Assembly: GCF_910594985.1 (NCBI RefSeq)
Contig: NZ_CAJVCE010000006.1
Location: 124,001 to 188,000, forward strand
From: Paenibacillus allorhizosphaerae
GTDB lineage: Bacteria > Bacillota > Bacilli > Paenibacillales > NBRC-103111
Reading direction: 5' to 3'
Length of the DNA: 64,000 nucleotides
Below are positions 9,329-18,042 of the stretch, piece by piece; position 1 is the stretch's first letter, and every line of letters starts with the position of its first letter. The translations under genes were made by a program, and so were the position numbers. The notes under the pieces were generated by a model, which saw only the letters and a list, made by a program, of their open reading frames with translations, made no database searches and was not told where the DNA came from.

Positions 9329-10318
9329 ATGTTTCAAGTTCAAGCGTTGAGCTTTATGAAAAGGCCATCTAAATTACTCACATCTTTTGTTCTCGCAATT
9401 CTTATTTTGGGAATGTCTGTATTGCCCGTATATGCGGCAACCCCTGCGAAAACGGTAAACGCTTCAGCAACGCTCGCATACAATCTCAAAGGACTTAATC
9501 ACAACGTGGCTGTCCAGAAAGCTTACATCGCTTCGACGTATGTTTACGTAACTCAGCGGTCTGGGGGAACATGCTATCTTTCAAGATTGCTCATAAACGG
9601 AAGTGACGCTACGTACGTTGATGAAATGACCGTCACCAATGCCGGTCATTGCCAAACCCTCGACATGTATACGTACAACGGTATAAATTACTTTTATTTC
9701 AGTTCAAAAGCGGATCCTTCAACAACGTATAACTGGTCGCTCCAGGTAGCAAGACTTCAATACTCGCCCGGCACGACAGTGGATTATACGGATCTTCATC
9801 GGTTAACCTATATGAATTACGCCAATAAGACCGGTTCGAGATTGGGCGATACATACCGTGTTGACGGCGGCGGCAACAGCACCCATACCGTACTCCGCGT
9901 ACAAACAGCAGAAGGAACGGTAACTTGGTCGATTTATGACACGGTCGCATTGAACCAGCTTCTTGACAGCAATGAACAGGTACGCATGGACAGCGCGGCG
10001 GCGATAAGCGCTTGCGTTACCAGCGTTACGCAGTCGGGCAGCGCTATAGTCAGACCGAACGGATCTTTCCAGGGTCTTGATATGCTCAGTAATACGGAAA
10101 TATATACGTCAGGCGGCGGGGAAGGCGATACTCCGCAGATTGCTATGATGTCTAACACGGGAGCATACAAAACTCTTGTTAATATTACAAATGTGGGGAC
10201 CCATGAAATCGAGGGAGTACAAACAAAAAATAGCAACGTTTATTTTACTATCGTTACAGACCCAGTCAATAAAACAAATACGCAAAAAATTTATTACGTT
10301 CCTGACAGCATATTTTAA
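9329..10318 (+). CDS. Secreted helveticin J-like class III bacteriocin family protein
   Basis: A 329-residue exported protein. The ATG at 9329 is preferred because TGGAGGT lies six bases upstream and it leads into a signal peptide (hydrophobic LLTSFVLAILILGMSVLPV, cleavage near VYA-ATP). The mature part resembles helveticin J in its repeated beta-strand layout: YVYVTQRSGGTCYLSRL, HCQTLDMYTY, the WSLQVARLQY segment and LHRLTYMN. Helveticin J is a heat-labile class III bacteriocin of Lactobacillus; homologues also occur widely without proven killing activity. No immunity or export gene lies beside it. Role as an antimicrobial is inference; the similarity was judged by eye. Confidence 0.6.
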   Translation: MFQVQALSFMKRPSKLLTSFVLAILILGMSVLPVYAATPAKTVNASATLAYNLKGLNHNVAVQKAYIASTYVYVTQRSGGTCYLSRLLINGSDATYVDEMTVTNAGHCQTLDMYTYNGINYFYFSSKADPSTTYNWSLQVARLQYSPGTTVDYTDLHRLTYMNYANKTGSRLGDTYRVDGGGNSTHTVLRVQTAEGTVTWSIYDTVALNQLLDSNEQVRMDSAAAISACVTSVTQSGSAIVRPNGSFQGLDMLSNTEIYTSGGGEGDTPQIAMMSNTGAYKTLVNITNVGTHEIEGVQTKNSNVYFTIVTDPVNKTNTQKIYYVPDSIF

Positions 10319-10662
10319 GTAACCGCCATACGAGTCAGCCCCCCAAAACTGTACCAAAAATAAAGTTAGAATAGCCGATACTGCTCCACCACTGCTGGAA
10401 TTCCAAAACTCGCGAAAAGCTCTGTGCGTTACTCCAATGAATAAGCAGACGCGCCTCGGGGATCTGCCCGTTGAGCTCTTGTACTCGTCTGATCAACGGA
10501 ATACATTATTATGATTATGCAGCTATGTTAGTGCCAAAACGATTAGGCGCGTATGTTTGTGTCGTCGCGTAGCGACACAAACATACGCGCTTTCTTAGTT
10601 AGGATTGTATCAAATAAGAGCGAGCACCTCGTTGATGGTGTCGGGTTCTGTCTTCATGATGA
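10319..10662. other. Intergenic region with palindromic repeat
   Basis: Between two convergent genes. It holds the dispersed palindrome described separately. A 50-codon leftward open frame (about 10505-10339) has protein-like composition but no start signal or recognised similarity, so it may be a remnant. Confidence 0.4.
10547..10590. repeat. Dispersed palindrome A, complete copy
   Basis: An 18-base arm GCGCGTATGTTTGTGTCG (10547-10564) with its exact complement at 10573-10590, followed by TTTCTT. It lies between two convergent genes and could act as a bidirectional terminator. Single arms differing by one base recur at 57179 and 62837. Confidence 0.75.
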
Positions 10663-11646
10663 TTACAACGTATTCCGGATTTGCTTGTACAAATTCAATG
10701 CCATATGAACGAAGCCTTCATCGGTAGGATGAGTGCCGTCGGCAAACAGTCTGCCGCTATGAGCAACGAGACTTTCCCCGTCTATTACATGTATCGCAGG
10801 GTACTCGGCGCATATCTCCTTTATTGTCTGCACGAGTTCATCGAACGTGCCGAGCAGCTTACGTTCATTCCTGATGCTGCGCCATATCGGAGTCATGACG
10901 TATATGCGGGCATAAGCATATTGCCTGCTGACGGCATCGATGTATGCCGCGCATTTGTCGCGGAACTGAGCCATCGTTTCATACCGGCCCCAATCGTTCG
11001 TCCCGTACGCGACTGTCACGATTTGCGGCTTGTATGGCAAGTTCTCGTCCAAGCTGTCGGCGTTGAATATGTACCCGCCAACGCCTTGATTGAGCAGCGG
11101 CATATCGAGCGCCCTCGCCAGCAAAGCCGCATACGTGCTGGACGGGTGCTTGGCGTCCATTCCTTGCGTGATGGAGTCGCCGAGGCACAGCAAACCGCCA
11201 TGCGCCTGATCGACAGGCTCGCATACAGCGTTCGGCGACAACTCGAACGAGTGGAATACGATCTCCGCGCTATGCGGCAGATCGATGCAAATATGTTTGA
11301 CCACACCTTGATTCCCGCTTATTTCAAAGCTGAACGCTCCTTCCGGCCGTTCCGGGTTGTCTTCCCCGATATCCGCCGCCCATCTGCCGTCGACCCAAAT
11401 ATCGAAATATATGTATTTACGGGCTCTACCCTTCTGGATGTAATCAAAGCGGATATAGTCGCTGTCCGTCCGCATCTCCAGCCGGCATCCTGCCAGACAG
11501 CGGCTCCGGAGACTTTGAGCATCGTTAGGAGCGTATACGCGCAGCTGCCGTTCCGTGAACCGGATCGGAGCTACACCTTCCTCCGTCTCGGCTACATCCA
11601 AGCAGCCGGTAAAAAGAGATTTAAGCAGCAGCAAATTGCCGGACAT
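10663..11646 (-). CDS. SGNH/GDSL-type hydrolase with N-terminal beta domain
   Basis: A 327-residue enzyme. The ATG at 11646 follows GGAGGAGGG and is preferred over an upstream TTG. Residues 1-145 form a beta-rich domain; residues 150-327 are the SGNH domain with GDSIT (156-160, nucleophile Ser158), GTND (215-218, block III) and DGTHP (Asp303, His306). Such two-domain proteins are esterases or deacetylases acting on carbohydrate esters or related substrates. No signal peptide, so probably cytoplasmic. Family call firm, substrate unknown. Confidence 0.88.
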   Translation of the reverse strand: MSGNLLLLKSLFTGCLDVAETEEGVAPIRFTERQLRVYAPNDAQSLRSRCLAGCRLEMRTDSDYIRFDYIQKGRARKYIYFDIWVDGRWAADIGEDNPERPEGAFSFEISGNQGVVKHICIDLPHSAEIVFHSFELSPNAVCEPVDQAHGGLLCLGDSITQGMDAKHPSSTYAALLARALDMPLLNQGVGGYIFNADSLDENLPYKPQIVTVAYGTNDWGRYETMAQFRDKCAAYIDAVSRQYAYARIYVMTPIWRSIRNERKLLGTFDELVQTIKEICAEYPAIHVIDGESLVAHSGRLFADGTHPTDEGFVHMALNLYKQIRNTL

Positions 11647-11880
11647 TCTGTTACCCTCCTCCAATTATCGATTCCCCTTCCACCATAGCATGTCGTGCAA
11701 GAGACAGACAATCCCTTTTGGGCGGGATCTTCCCAAAGGCAGAGATTAACCGAAGCAGTTCGCTACCGTCAATAACTCCGAGAGCCGCTATTTCACCGTC
11801 GACAAGATTTCACTGGAAATATTTTACCACAACTCCTGTGCACATGTATTGCGTGATCCTGCCTGTTCAATGAACATCAA

Positions 11881-11906
11881 AAAGGAGCTATCCTTGAGGC
11901 AGCCCC
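11881..11906 (-). terminator. Probable terminator of the germination operon
   Basis: On the minus strand GGGGCTGCC, loop TCAA, then GGATAGCTCC and a TTTTT run form an imperfect hairpin about 20 bases after the stop of the gerC-like gene. Confidence 0.5.
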
Positions 11907-11927
11907 ACACTATCGTATTCATCCAGG

Positions 11928-13034
11928 CTATGTTTTCTTTCGCTCTCCGCTATGTTCAAAATAAACATGGACTTCGATTCGGTTTAGCGATGAAGAAGTA
12001 AGCTTTATATCCTGCCAGTTTTTAAATCTTTTCTTAAACATAACATTTCTTAAGTTGTAAATATCGGCCCCAATGCGTAATCCGTCTTCATAGGTTGATC
12101 GGATTTCTTTTTCAATCTGCTGCTCTGCTTCTTTCTCCATTTCTTGCTCTGATTGATCGCTGTCAATTAATTCAACAATGTTACCTTTGACATTAACCTC
12201 AATATTGAAAATCGTGTTCCCGTCTTGTTCCATTACCGATACCTTATGTTTGGGTTTTTCAAGCGAGATGGTCCCGGACTTGATCTCGATCGGTGTTCTT
12301 GATGTCTCTTTATCCATCCATCGCAGTCCGTTAAGCTGATTGGTTGCCATCCATCCTTGAAAGTTGTTTTTTCGAACTACAAACACACCGTTTATTTTCA
12401 ATTTTGGATCGGTTTTCTGTTCGGTCTGCCATGAGGTTTTATCAATGGTAAGGGTGGGGACTAAAGCCGTCTCGCCAGGCTCATTGAGATTCATTTGATA
12501 TTCTTGCGCCTGTAGAGGCTTGACGAATGATTTCTGAAGATAATTTTCTTCCGGTTGGCCAAGAATGGTGGTTATCGGAGACATTTGGAATAGAGACGGT
12601 GTCTTAAAAACTTCCTCGATGGATCCTCTCGTGCCGAATATCCATGGTGTATACCGAAATTCTCTATACCTCTTTAAATTATCAAAGTAATCGTCGCCTC
12701 CGGCTTGAATCGCACTTTCTGTAAATAGAAACGTGCGAACATGACTCCAATATAGCCTTCTTTGTGCCGTATCGTATATATTGTTTAATGCCAGAGCGAG
12801 CGTTTTCCCTTTCCCTTTGCCGACATACACTTGCGGTCCGCCCCCTCCCCCTCCATCTTGGGACTTCGCTACATGGGTAAAGGATACCGTTTGAATATAC
12901 GCTTCATAAAGATTATTTTTATAATCAACTCCTATAGCAGTAGCGTAAAGCAATTCTTGAATATTTTTATTATCCCAACAGCCTGAAATGAACAGCATAA
13001 AACTGATCGTGAATAGAAGCAGCACCGGTTTCAT
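11928..13034 (-). CDS. Ger(x)C family spore germination lipoprotein
   Basis: A 368-residue C subunit of a germinant receptor. The N-terminus is a lipoprotein signal peptide with the family's characteristic GCWD (lipidated Cys19). The following NIQELLYATAIGVDY block is typical of Ger(x)C proteins. It would be anchored on the outer face of the spore inner membrane and work with the A and B subunits. The start codon overlaps the stop of the A-subunit gene (ATGA), so the two are translationally coupled. Last gene of the operon. Confidence 0.92.
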   Translation of the reverse strand: MKPVLLLFTISFMLFISGCWDNKNIQELLYATAIGVDYKNNLYEAYIQTVSFTHVAKSQDGGGGGGPQVYVGKGKGKTLALALNNIYDTAQRRLYWSHVRTFLFTESAIQAGGDDYFDNLKRYREFRYTPWIFGTRGSIEEVFKTPSLFQMSPITTILGQPEENYLQKSFVKPLQAQEYQMNLNEPGETALVPTLTIDKTSWQTEQKTDPKLKINGVFVVRKNNFQGWMATNQLNGLRWMDKETSRTPIEIKSGTISLEKPKHKVSVMEQDGNTIFNIEVNVKGNIVELIDSDQSEQEMEKEAEQQIEKEIRSTYEDGLRIGADIYNLRNVMFKKRFKNWQDIKLTSSSLNRIEVHVYFEHSGERKKT

Positions 13035-14434
13035 TGTCTTTCCCCTTGTGACTTGGAATCTATCGTATGCAACATGTTCGGCCTTTTATTTTTGGATTTG
13101 AAAGGTTGATTGAATATCGCCAATATGGAAGACCTAATATCGAGTTCTGCCATCGGAGACCAGTAGGATATGCCGAAGGATGTCAAAGTAGAGGTATACC
13201 CCACCACTGAAATTAACCCGATGAAAAATCCATACATACCCAAAAGGGAAGATATTAGCAGCATGTAAATTCGAACGATGGTGACGGTGCCCGTTAAGGA
13301 TTGATTAACCAACGTAAAGGAAGCAACAGCCGTCGCCGCAGTAACCATGAGCATAGAAGGAGAGGCAAGCCCGGAACGGATAGCAGCATCCCCGATAATC
13401 AGACCCCCAACTACAGTTACCGTTTGTCCGACCGCTTTCGGCAGGCGAACGCCGGCTTCCCGAAACAATTCGAATAATCCAAACATCAACAGGATTTCCA
13501 GAGGAGCAGGGTAGGGGATGCCCGTACGGGCAACAGCAATGGACGCCAGCAACGGGAACGGAAGTTGGTCGATATTGAAGCAGGTCAATGAAATATAGAA
13601 TCCAGGCAGAAACATGGCGGCAACTAAACCGACAAAACGCAGAAACCGTTGTAAAATCGTGTAATAGTAAGGGGAGTGAACATCTTCGGGAGATTTTAAC
13701 TGCTCGATAATATTAGATGGTCCGATGATCGCCATTGGAGATCCGTCGGCTAAGATTATAAATCTGCCGTGCAGCAGCACCTCTACGGCAAAATCAGGTC
13801 TTCCTATGTAATCCACTAACGGAAAGATGGAGTCGCTCGAATCGCTTAAATATTCCTCAAGCTGTGCACTTCCAATCACTGTGTCCACATCGATTTCGGC
13901 AATCCGCCGTTTCGCCTCAGCAACATATTCTGGGTTAATAATATCTTTGATATACAGTATGGCTAAACGCACGTTTCCTCTTTTGCCGACAATGCAGTGT
14001 TCGTATTGAAGAGAAGCGGTCTTCAACCGTTTGCGAATAAGGGCTACGTTAGTGATCACCTCTTCCGTAAACCCATCCCGCGATCCCCGAATCGATACTT
14101 CGCTGGTCGATTCTTCCGGCTGCCGTTTTGGCGGGTTGGAAATATCCGCTTCATATACTTTTGAACGATTCTCGTGCACATGTAGAATAATCACATTACC
14201 CGAAAATACACTCTGTTCAATTTGATTGAGCTCTACACTTTCATCTAAAAGCTTCAACTCCTCGTTTTGCATCATTTCTGTAATTCGCGGGAGTACATTT
14301 TCATTTAACTGCTTCGTATCCGCCATGCCTTTGCAATGAATGACCAGTGCGCCGCCGCGCTTCTCGATTTTCACATCGTAACAGGAAGCGAATAACGCTC
14401 TGAAATCCTCTTCTTTTGCATTTTTGATGTTCAT
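13031..14434 (-). CDS. GerA family germinant receptor A subunit
   Basis: A 467-residue spore germination protein. The ATG at 14434 overlaps the stop of the B-subunit gene by four bases (ATGA) and is chosen over a longer frame. Layout follows the family: a hydrophilic N-terminal half with the EEYLSDSSDSIFPL region, then several membrane segments from about residue 270 (PYYYTILQRFLRFVGL, LPGFYISLTCF). With the B and C subunits it senses small germinants in the spore inner membrane. Expression in the forespore under sigma G is known for the family; the promoter was not identified here. Confidence 0.93.
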   Translation of the reverse strand: MNIKNAKEEDFRALFASCYDVKIEKRGGALVIHCKGMADTKQLNENVLPRITEMMQNEELKLLDESVELNQIEQSVFSGNVIILHVHENRSKVYEADISNPPKRQPEESTSEVSIRGSRDGFTEEVITNVALIRKRLKTASLQYEHCIVGKRGNVRLAILYIKDIINPEYVAEAKRRIAEIDVDTVIGSAQLEEYLSDSSDSIFPLVDYIGRPDFAVEVLLHGRFIILADGSPMAIIGPSNIIEQLKSPEDVHSPYYYTILQRFLRFVGLVAAMFLPGFYISLTCFNIDQLPFPLLASIAVARTGIPYPAPLEILLMFGLFELFREAGVRLPKAVGQTVTVVGGLIIGDAAIRSGLASPSMLMVTAATAVASFTLVNQSLTGTVTIVRIYMLLISSLLGMYGFFIGLISVVGYTSTLTSFGISYWSPMAELDIRSSILAIFNQPFKSKNKRPNMLHTIDSKSQGERQ

Positions 14435-15513
14435 GACACACCTTTTTTCCTTGTTGTAATGTAGGCAAATACAGTCCAACAGAGAATGGACAATGTGGAT
14501 AAAGGATAGAAGTAGTATTTAGTGAATGTTAAAAAATCGCTGTCATTTATTTGAAACTCCACACCGATAAATAAGGCCGTCGTCAATATCAGGATCGCTA
14601 TTTTTTTCGGCAATTGCTTTGAAGTCAGCAAATCCCCTAAAGCAAACAACCCCAAACTAATTATAATAGCGGCACTACTAAGCCACTGGTACATGGATAA
14701 AAAATCAAGATGCTCCATGAAACTGCTGATACTGGCTAACCGCCACTGAGTATAGACAGGGAATCGCTGTTTAGAGGCTTCATAAGGGCCGAATGTAGTC
14801 AACATACTCACAACCGTACTGATTATAAAAAACGAAATAATAGATACGATCACTACAAAATGCTTCCATTTAAAATGGCCTTGAATATGAGGCGATATCA
14901 ATAATAGCAGGAACAATTCCAAGCCTACTCTGAACGTGGTTGCCGCGCCTTCTAAGATGGGCCGCGCTCCTTCACTTAACAGAGGGAGTAGAAGGTCAAA
15001 ATGTCTGTATTTTAAAGTTAACACATTCATAAACATGCCCAGTATCAAAAAGGCCGGAAATAAAATGGCAAAGGAAATGGCGATCGGTTTGATTCCTTTG
15101 ACGGCTAAATAGGCGCAAACGATCAGTAAAGGCAATGAAATCGCCCAAATGGGCGTAACGGGTATGATCATTGATTTAACCCACGTGACGACATTTTTGT
15201 GAACGACAAACAGTTCAGACAACAAGTATAGGGCAATCCAGCATCTCACCGCCCAAGTGATAAAACTCCCCATTTTTAGTTCTAAAATATCGAGGAAGGA
15301 TTGGTTAGGCGCCTGATTGTTTAATATACGACAAATCCAAAAAGCATATAAGCAATATGCAATGCACCCGAGGATACTGCTAACGAACGCATCACGTTTT
15401 GCCTGTTCCATCAATATGATTGGACCTGAAATCTGAGACAAGGAAAAAGTCCCGCTCATACACAGGATATAACCATGCAAGGGATTGATTTTGGGATTGG
15501 AAAACGAAGACAT
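14431..15513 (-). CDS. GerB family germinant receptor permease
   Basis: About 360 residues, an amino-acid-permease-like integral membrane protein with roughly ten hydrophobic segments, typical of GerB/GerKB subunits. The ATG at 15513 has GGTGAGG just upstream; a GTG four codons earlier is an alternative. It is the first gene of a tightly overlapping three-gene operon in the order B-A-C. The B subunit is thought to form part of the germinant binding site and channel. Confidence 0.92.
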   Translation of the reverse strand: MSSFSNPKINPLHGYILCMSGTFSLSQISGPIILMEQAKRDAFVSSILGCIAYCLYAFWICRILNNQAPNQSFLDILELKMGSFITWAVRCWIALYLLSELFVVHKNVVTWVKSMIIPVTPIWAISLPLLIVCAYLAVKGIKPIAISFAILFPAFLILGMFMNVLTLKYRHFDLLLPLLSEGARPILEGAATTFRVGLELFLLLLISPHIQGHFKWKHFVVIVSIISFFIISTVVSMLTTFGPYEASKQRFPVYTQWRLASISSFMEHLDFLSMYQWLSSAAIIISLGLFALGDLLTSKQLPKKIAILILTTALFIGVEFQINDSDFLTFTKYYFYPLSTLSILCWTVFAYITTRKKGVS

Positions 15514-15653
15514 CAACCTCACCACCTGTCCATATATTTTCCTGCAAACTATTTTTTATTCCATAAAAGGGATTTTCACACAAAAAAACCAACTTGATTG
15601 ACAAGAGAAAAAAGGTACCTTCTATTCGCCGCCCAACAGGGCAACACTCACCT

Positions 15654-15674
15654 TTAGGACAGTACCTATCCTAA
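15654..15674. promoter_or_regulatory. Candidate operator upstream of the oxidoreductase gene
   Basis: An inverted repeat TTAGGA-N9-TCCTAA whose inner bases are also partly symmetric, about 78 bases before the TTG start at 15752. It is a plausible site for the neighbouring HxlR-type regulator; this link is inference. Confidence 0.4.
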
Positions 15675-15751
15675 AAGTGCATACTTACATTTTGATAGAG
15701 CAGTCTTTATACTCAAGAAAACAACAATCAGCTCTAAAGGAGGACAAATCG

Positions 15752-16315
15752 TTGAAAACTCTCGTTATCGTAACTCACCCAAACATAGAAACGTCCATCA
15801 TAAATAAGCGATGGGTAGATGAGCTTAACAAATATCCGGAAAAGTATACCGTACACGAATTGCATAAGGTTTACCCGGATGGAAACATTGACGTCGAAAA
15901 AGAACAGCAATTGGTTGAATCGCATGGTGCTCTTGTTTTGCAATTCCCCATACATTGGTTCAATTGTCCGCCGCTCCTCAAAAAATGGCTTGACGACGTT
16001 TTGGCATATGGCTGGGCTTATGGTTCAAATGGTGGCGATAAATTAAAGAACCGCAAAGCTGCTCTAGCGGTATCTGCCGGAATAAAAAAAGAAGATTATA
16101 GTGAAAAGGGAAGATACCGTTATACACTTGATCAGCTATTATCTCCTTTTGAAACTACTTTCTTATACTGCAATGCAGATTATCGTTCGTTTTTTGCGTT
16201 GTATGGTTCAGAAAACGAGCCCGGCGAAAACATCCCTGGCACAGAAAATGATCCACCGGCAAGCGCATTGGAAAAAAGCGCACAAGATTATTTGAAATTT
16301 GTTGACAGTCTGTAA
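15752..16315 (+). CDS. Flavodoxin-fold NAD(P)H oxidoreductase (YwrO/MdaB type)
   Basis: 187 residues. The TTG at 15752 is chosen because AAAGGAGG stands eight bases before it and the protein then begins directly with the first beta-strand KTLVIVTHPN. The ALVLQFPIHWFNCPPLLKKW segment and the WAYG-NG stretch are typical of the flavodoxin-like NAD(P)H:quinone oxidoreductase family. These FMN or FAD enzymes reduce quinones, azo compounds or nitro compounds in the cytoplasm. A convergent HxlR regulator follows, a pairing common for electrophile stress defence. Confidence 0.85.
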   Translation: MKTLVIVTHPNIETSIINKRWVDELNKYPEKYTVHELHKVYPDGNIDVEKEQQLVESHGALVLQFPIHWFNCPPLLKKWLDDVLAYGWAYGSNGGDKLKNRKAALAVSAGIKKEDYSEKGRYRYTLDQLLSPFETTFLYCNADYRSFFALYGSENEPGENIPGTENDPPASALEKSAQDYLKFVDSL

Positions 16316-16330
16316 AATCACACAAAAAAA

Positions 16331-16362
16331 AGAAGTATTTCCTTGTTCAGGAGATACTTCTT
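16331..16362. terminator. Bidirectional terminator between convergent genes
   Basis: Arms AGAAGTATTTCC and GGAGATACTTCT with one mismatch form a hairpin between the oxidoreductase and hxlR-like genes, flanked by A-run on one side and T-rich sequence on the other. Confidence 0.7.
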
Positions 16363-16387
16363 TACGTTTAAAACAATATAGCAATGT

Positions 16388-16747
16388 CTACTGCGGTACG
16401 TTCTCCAGAGCTGGCGAACTGTTTTTCTCTCCCCACTCGCACATCATATTTAACAATGGAATAAGGGATCGACCACGTTCAGATAAGGAATATTCGACTT
16501 TTGGAGGCACTTGGGGAAATTCTTTGCGTACGACAAGGCCGCCTGCCTCCAGCTCTTTTAACATGATGCTTAACGATTTAAAAGTGATGGTACCGATCGA
16601 TCGCTTCAGTTCATTAAACCGCATAGCCTTATTTTCGGCCAGCCAATACATAATGATCATTTTATATTTACCGCCTATTAAGGACAATGTGTACCCAAAT
16701 CCGGTATCTTTTAGTTTCACGCCACTCGGAACACAGGTTTCGCGCAC
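16388..16747 (-). CDS. HxlR/DUF24 family winged-helix regulator
   Basis: A 119-residue DNA-binding protein of the HxlR family. The winged-helix core is visible (LIGGKYKMIIMYWLAENKAM, FNELKRSIGTIT, and VEYSLSERGRSL). Cys5 in the N-terminal MRETC sits where redox-sensing relatives such as B. subtilis YodB carry their reactive cysteine, so a thiol-based sensor of quinones or electrophiles is possible. It lies convergent with the oxidoreductase gene, a likely target. Family call firm; sensing mode is inference. Confidence 0.88.
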   Translation of the reverse strand: MRETCVPSGVKLKDTGFGYTLSLIGGKYKMIIMYWLAENKAMRFNELKRSIGTITFKSLSIMLKELEAGGLVVRKEFPQVPPKVEYSLSERGRSLIPLLNMMCEWGEKNSSPALENVPQ

Positions 16748-16777
16748 GATTCACACGCTCCTTTTGGTATAGTACGT

Positions 16778-17236
16778 CTACACGACCAATTTATGATTGT
16801 ACATAGATAATGAATGATTCGTTCCAACTATGAGGTTTTCCACAATTTGTTTCATAACAGCCTCCCCGCGAATTGCGTATAGGTTAGGAATCAATAAATC
16901 GGATGCCGTGACCCACTTGCAATCACTGATTTCAGTATCTTGTAATTGAAGGGAACCTCCAGCAATTTCGCCTATAAAATGAAACAAAATGACTTGATCG
17001 GTTTCGCTGCTAATAAAATTATAAATGCCGGTTGTACCTGTAAGTTTGACATCATACCCGGTTTCTTCTTTTACTTCTCTACGCGCAGCATCCAGAATAT
17101 CTTCGCCAGGTTCTATCCTTCCGCCAGGAAAATTCCATTTATTTCTGACAGATGGTTTGTTTTCTTTGATAATCAACACTTTGTCGGCTCGAATGATAGA
17201 TACGCTAACAACCAAAATCATCCCGGTTTGTGTCAT
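16778..17236 (-). CDS. NUDIX hydrolase
   Basis: About 152 residues with a complete NUDIX box (GRIEPGE then REVKEETGY in the GX5EX7REUXEEXGU spacing). The ATG at 17236 follows GGGGAAGAG; a GTG seven codons earlier is an alternative. It hydrolyses a nucleoside diphosphate linked to another moiety; the substrate cannot be told from sequence. Stands alone. Confidence 0.88.
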   Translation of the reverse strand: MTQTGMILVVSVSIIRADKVLIIKENKPSVRNKWNFPGGRIEPGEDILDAARREVKEETGYDVKLTGTTGIYNFISSETDQVILFHFIGEIAGGSLQLQDTEISDCKWVTASDLLIPNLYAIRGEAVMKQIVENLIVGTNHSLSMYNHKLVV

Positions 17237-17330
17237 TCTCTTCCCCATCTCATACACATCTTTGTTATGATAAATATGGAAATATCAATATAAGAATACC
17301 GAATGTACGTTTGTATGTAAATGGTGATTG

Positions 17331-17363
17331 ATGGGATCCGCTGCCCGGCAGGCAGGGATCCCA
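17331..17363. repeat. Dispersed palindrome B, copy 1
   Basis: Nine-base perfect outer stem ATGGGATCC/GGATCCCAT with an inner CTGCC/GGCAG stem. A copy at 45271 is nearly identical through the loop and continues into similar flanking bases (TATTTCGTATT versus AATACGTATTA). It lies 3' of the PepSY remnant. Confidence 0.7.
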
Positions 17364-17471
17364 TTATATTTCGTATTTCCTACTTTGGGCTAGGCCAATA
17401 CCGTCGGGATCCGTCATATCCTTTTGCACTATGATCGTTCTGGTTTAAATGAACATAGTGCTTATTGAGTT

Positions 17472-17921
17472 TTATGCTGCCATTCTTCTTTTCCTGCTTC
17501 TGCTTTGCGCTCGCAACGTTTGGACCGATAAGGAAATTCCCGTAACCGTCAAAATAATTAATCCAATGGCAGTCACATCGGCAAGCCATTTGACGTCCGT
17601 AGATCCCATGAATGAATCCTAATAAAAAGAACTCCCTTGCTGTCCGGATCCTCTAGCGGGTTTACCTTGCTGCCCGTTGGTACCGTTGTTCGTCCCTTGA
17701 TTATTGCCGTTTCCTACCTCAGCCGCCGGTGCTGTGGAAGCAGCGTCTTGACGATATGGAGCTGCCGTTCCAGCCGCCTGTACCGGCATCCTCATTTCCG
17801 ATTTGGAGGTTTGCCCCATAAGCCAAGGCTCTGAAAGGAGTAACCCCGTCACGGACTCGACTAAAATAAGAATAGATGTAAGTAATCCGATCCATAGATG
17901 AAGTTGACGAAATTTTCTCAT
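17472..17921 (-). pseudogene. PepSY-associated membrane protein interrupted by an amber codon
   Basis: Two halves in one reading frame are separated by a TAG at 17619-17621. The first half begins at ATG 17921 (AAGGAG ten bases upstream) with one membrane helix (LHLWIGLLTSILILVESVTG) and a low-complexity Gly/Asn/Gln-rich stretch. After the TAG the same frame continues GSTDVKWLADVTAIGLI and a second membrane helix, then a basic tail ending at TAA 17472. Two helices bracketing an extracellular loop, with the DVKWL motif before the second, is the usual layout of PepSY-associated TM proteins. Probably a recent nonsense mutation or a read error; the ATG at 17609 could restart the second half. Last member of the VTC/DUF4956 locus. 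Confidence 0.7.
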
Positions 17922-18042
17922 TGCCCTAACACTCCTTATTGTATGCTGCTTTATTTTCAAATCCGGCTCCCTACGGCCAAAGCAGGCGGCACGGTTCGTT
18001 AGGTTACGCTTTGGCTCGTACGAAGCTCCAGCTCCCGATGCT

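Noticed and set aside
10681-11688. A 335-codon frame opposite the SGNH hydrolase
   Set aside because: The SGNH motifs GDSIT, GTND and D-x-x-H on the other strand establish which is real.
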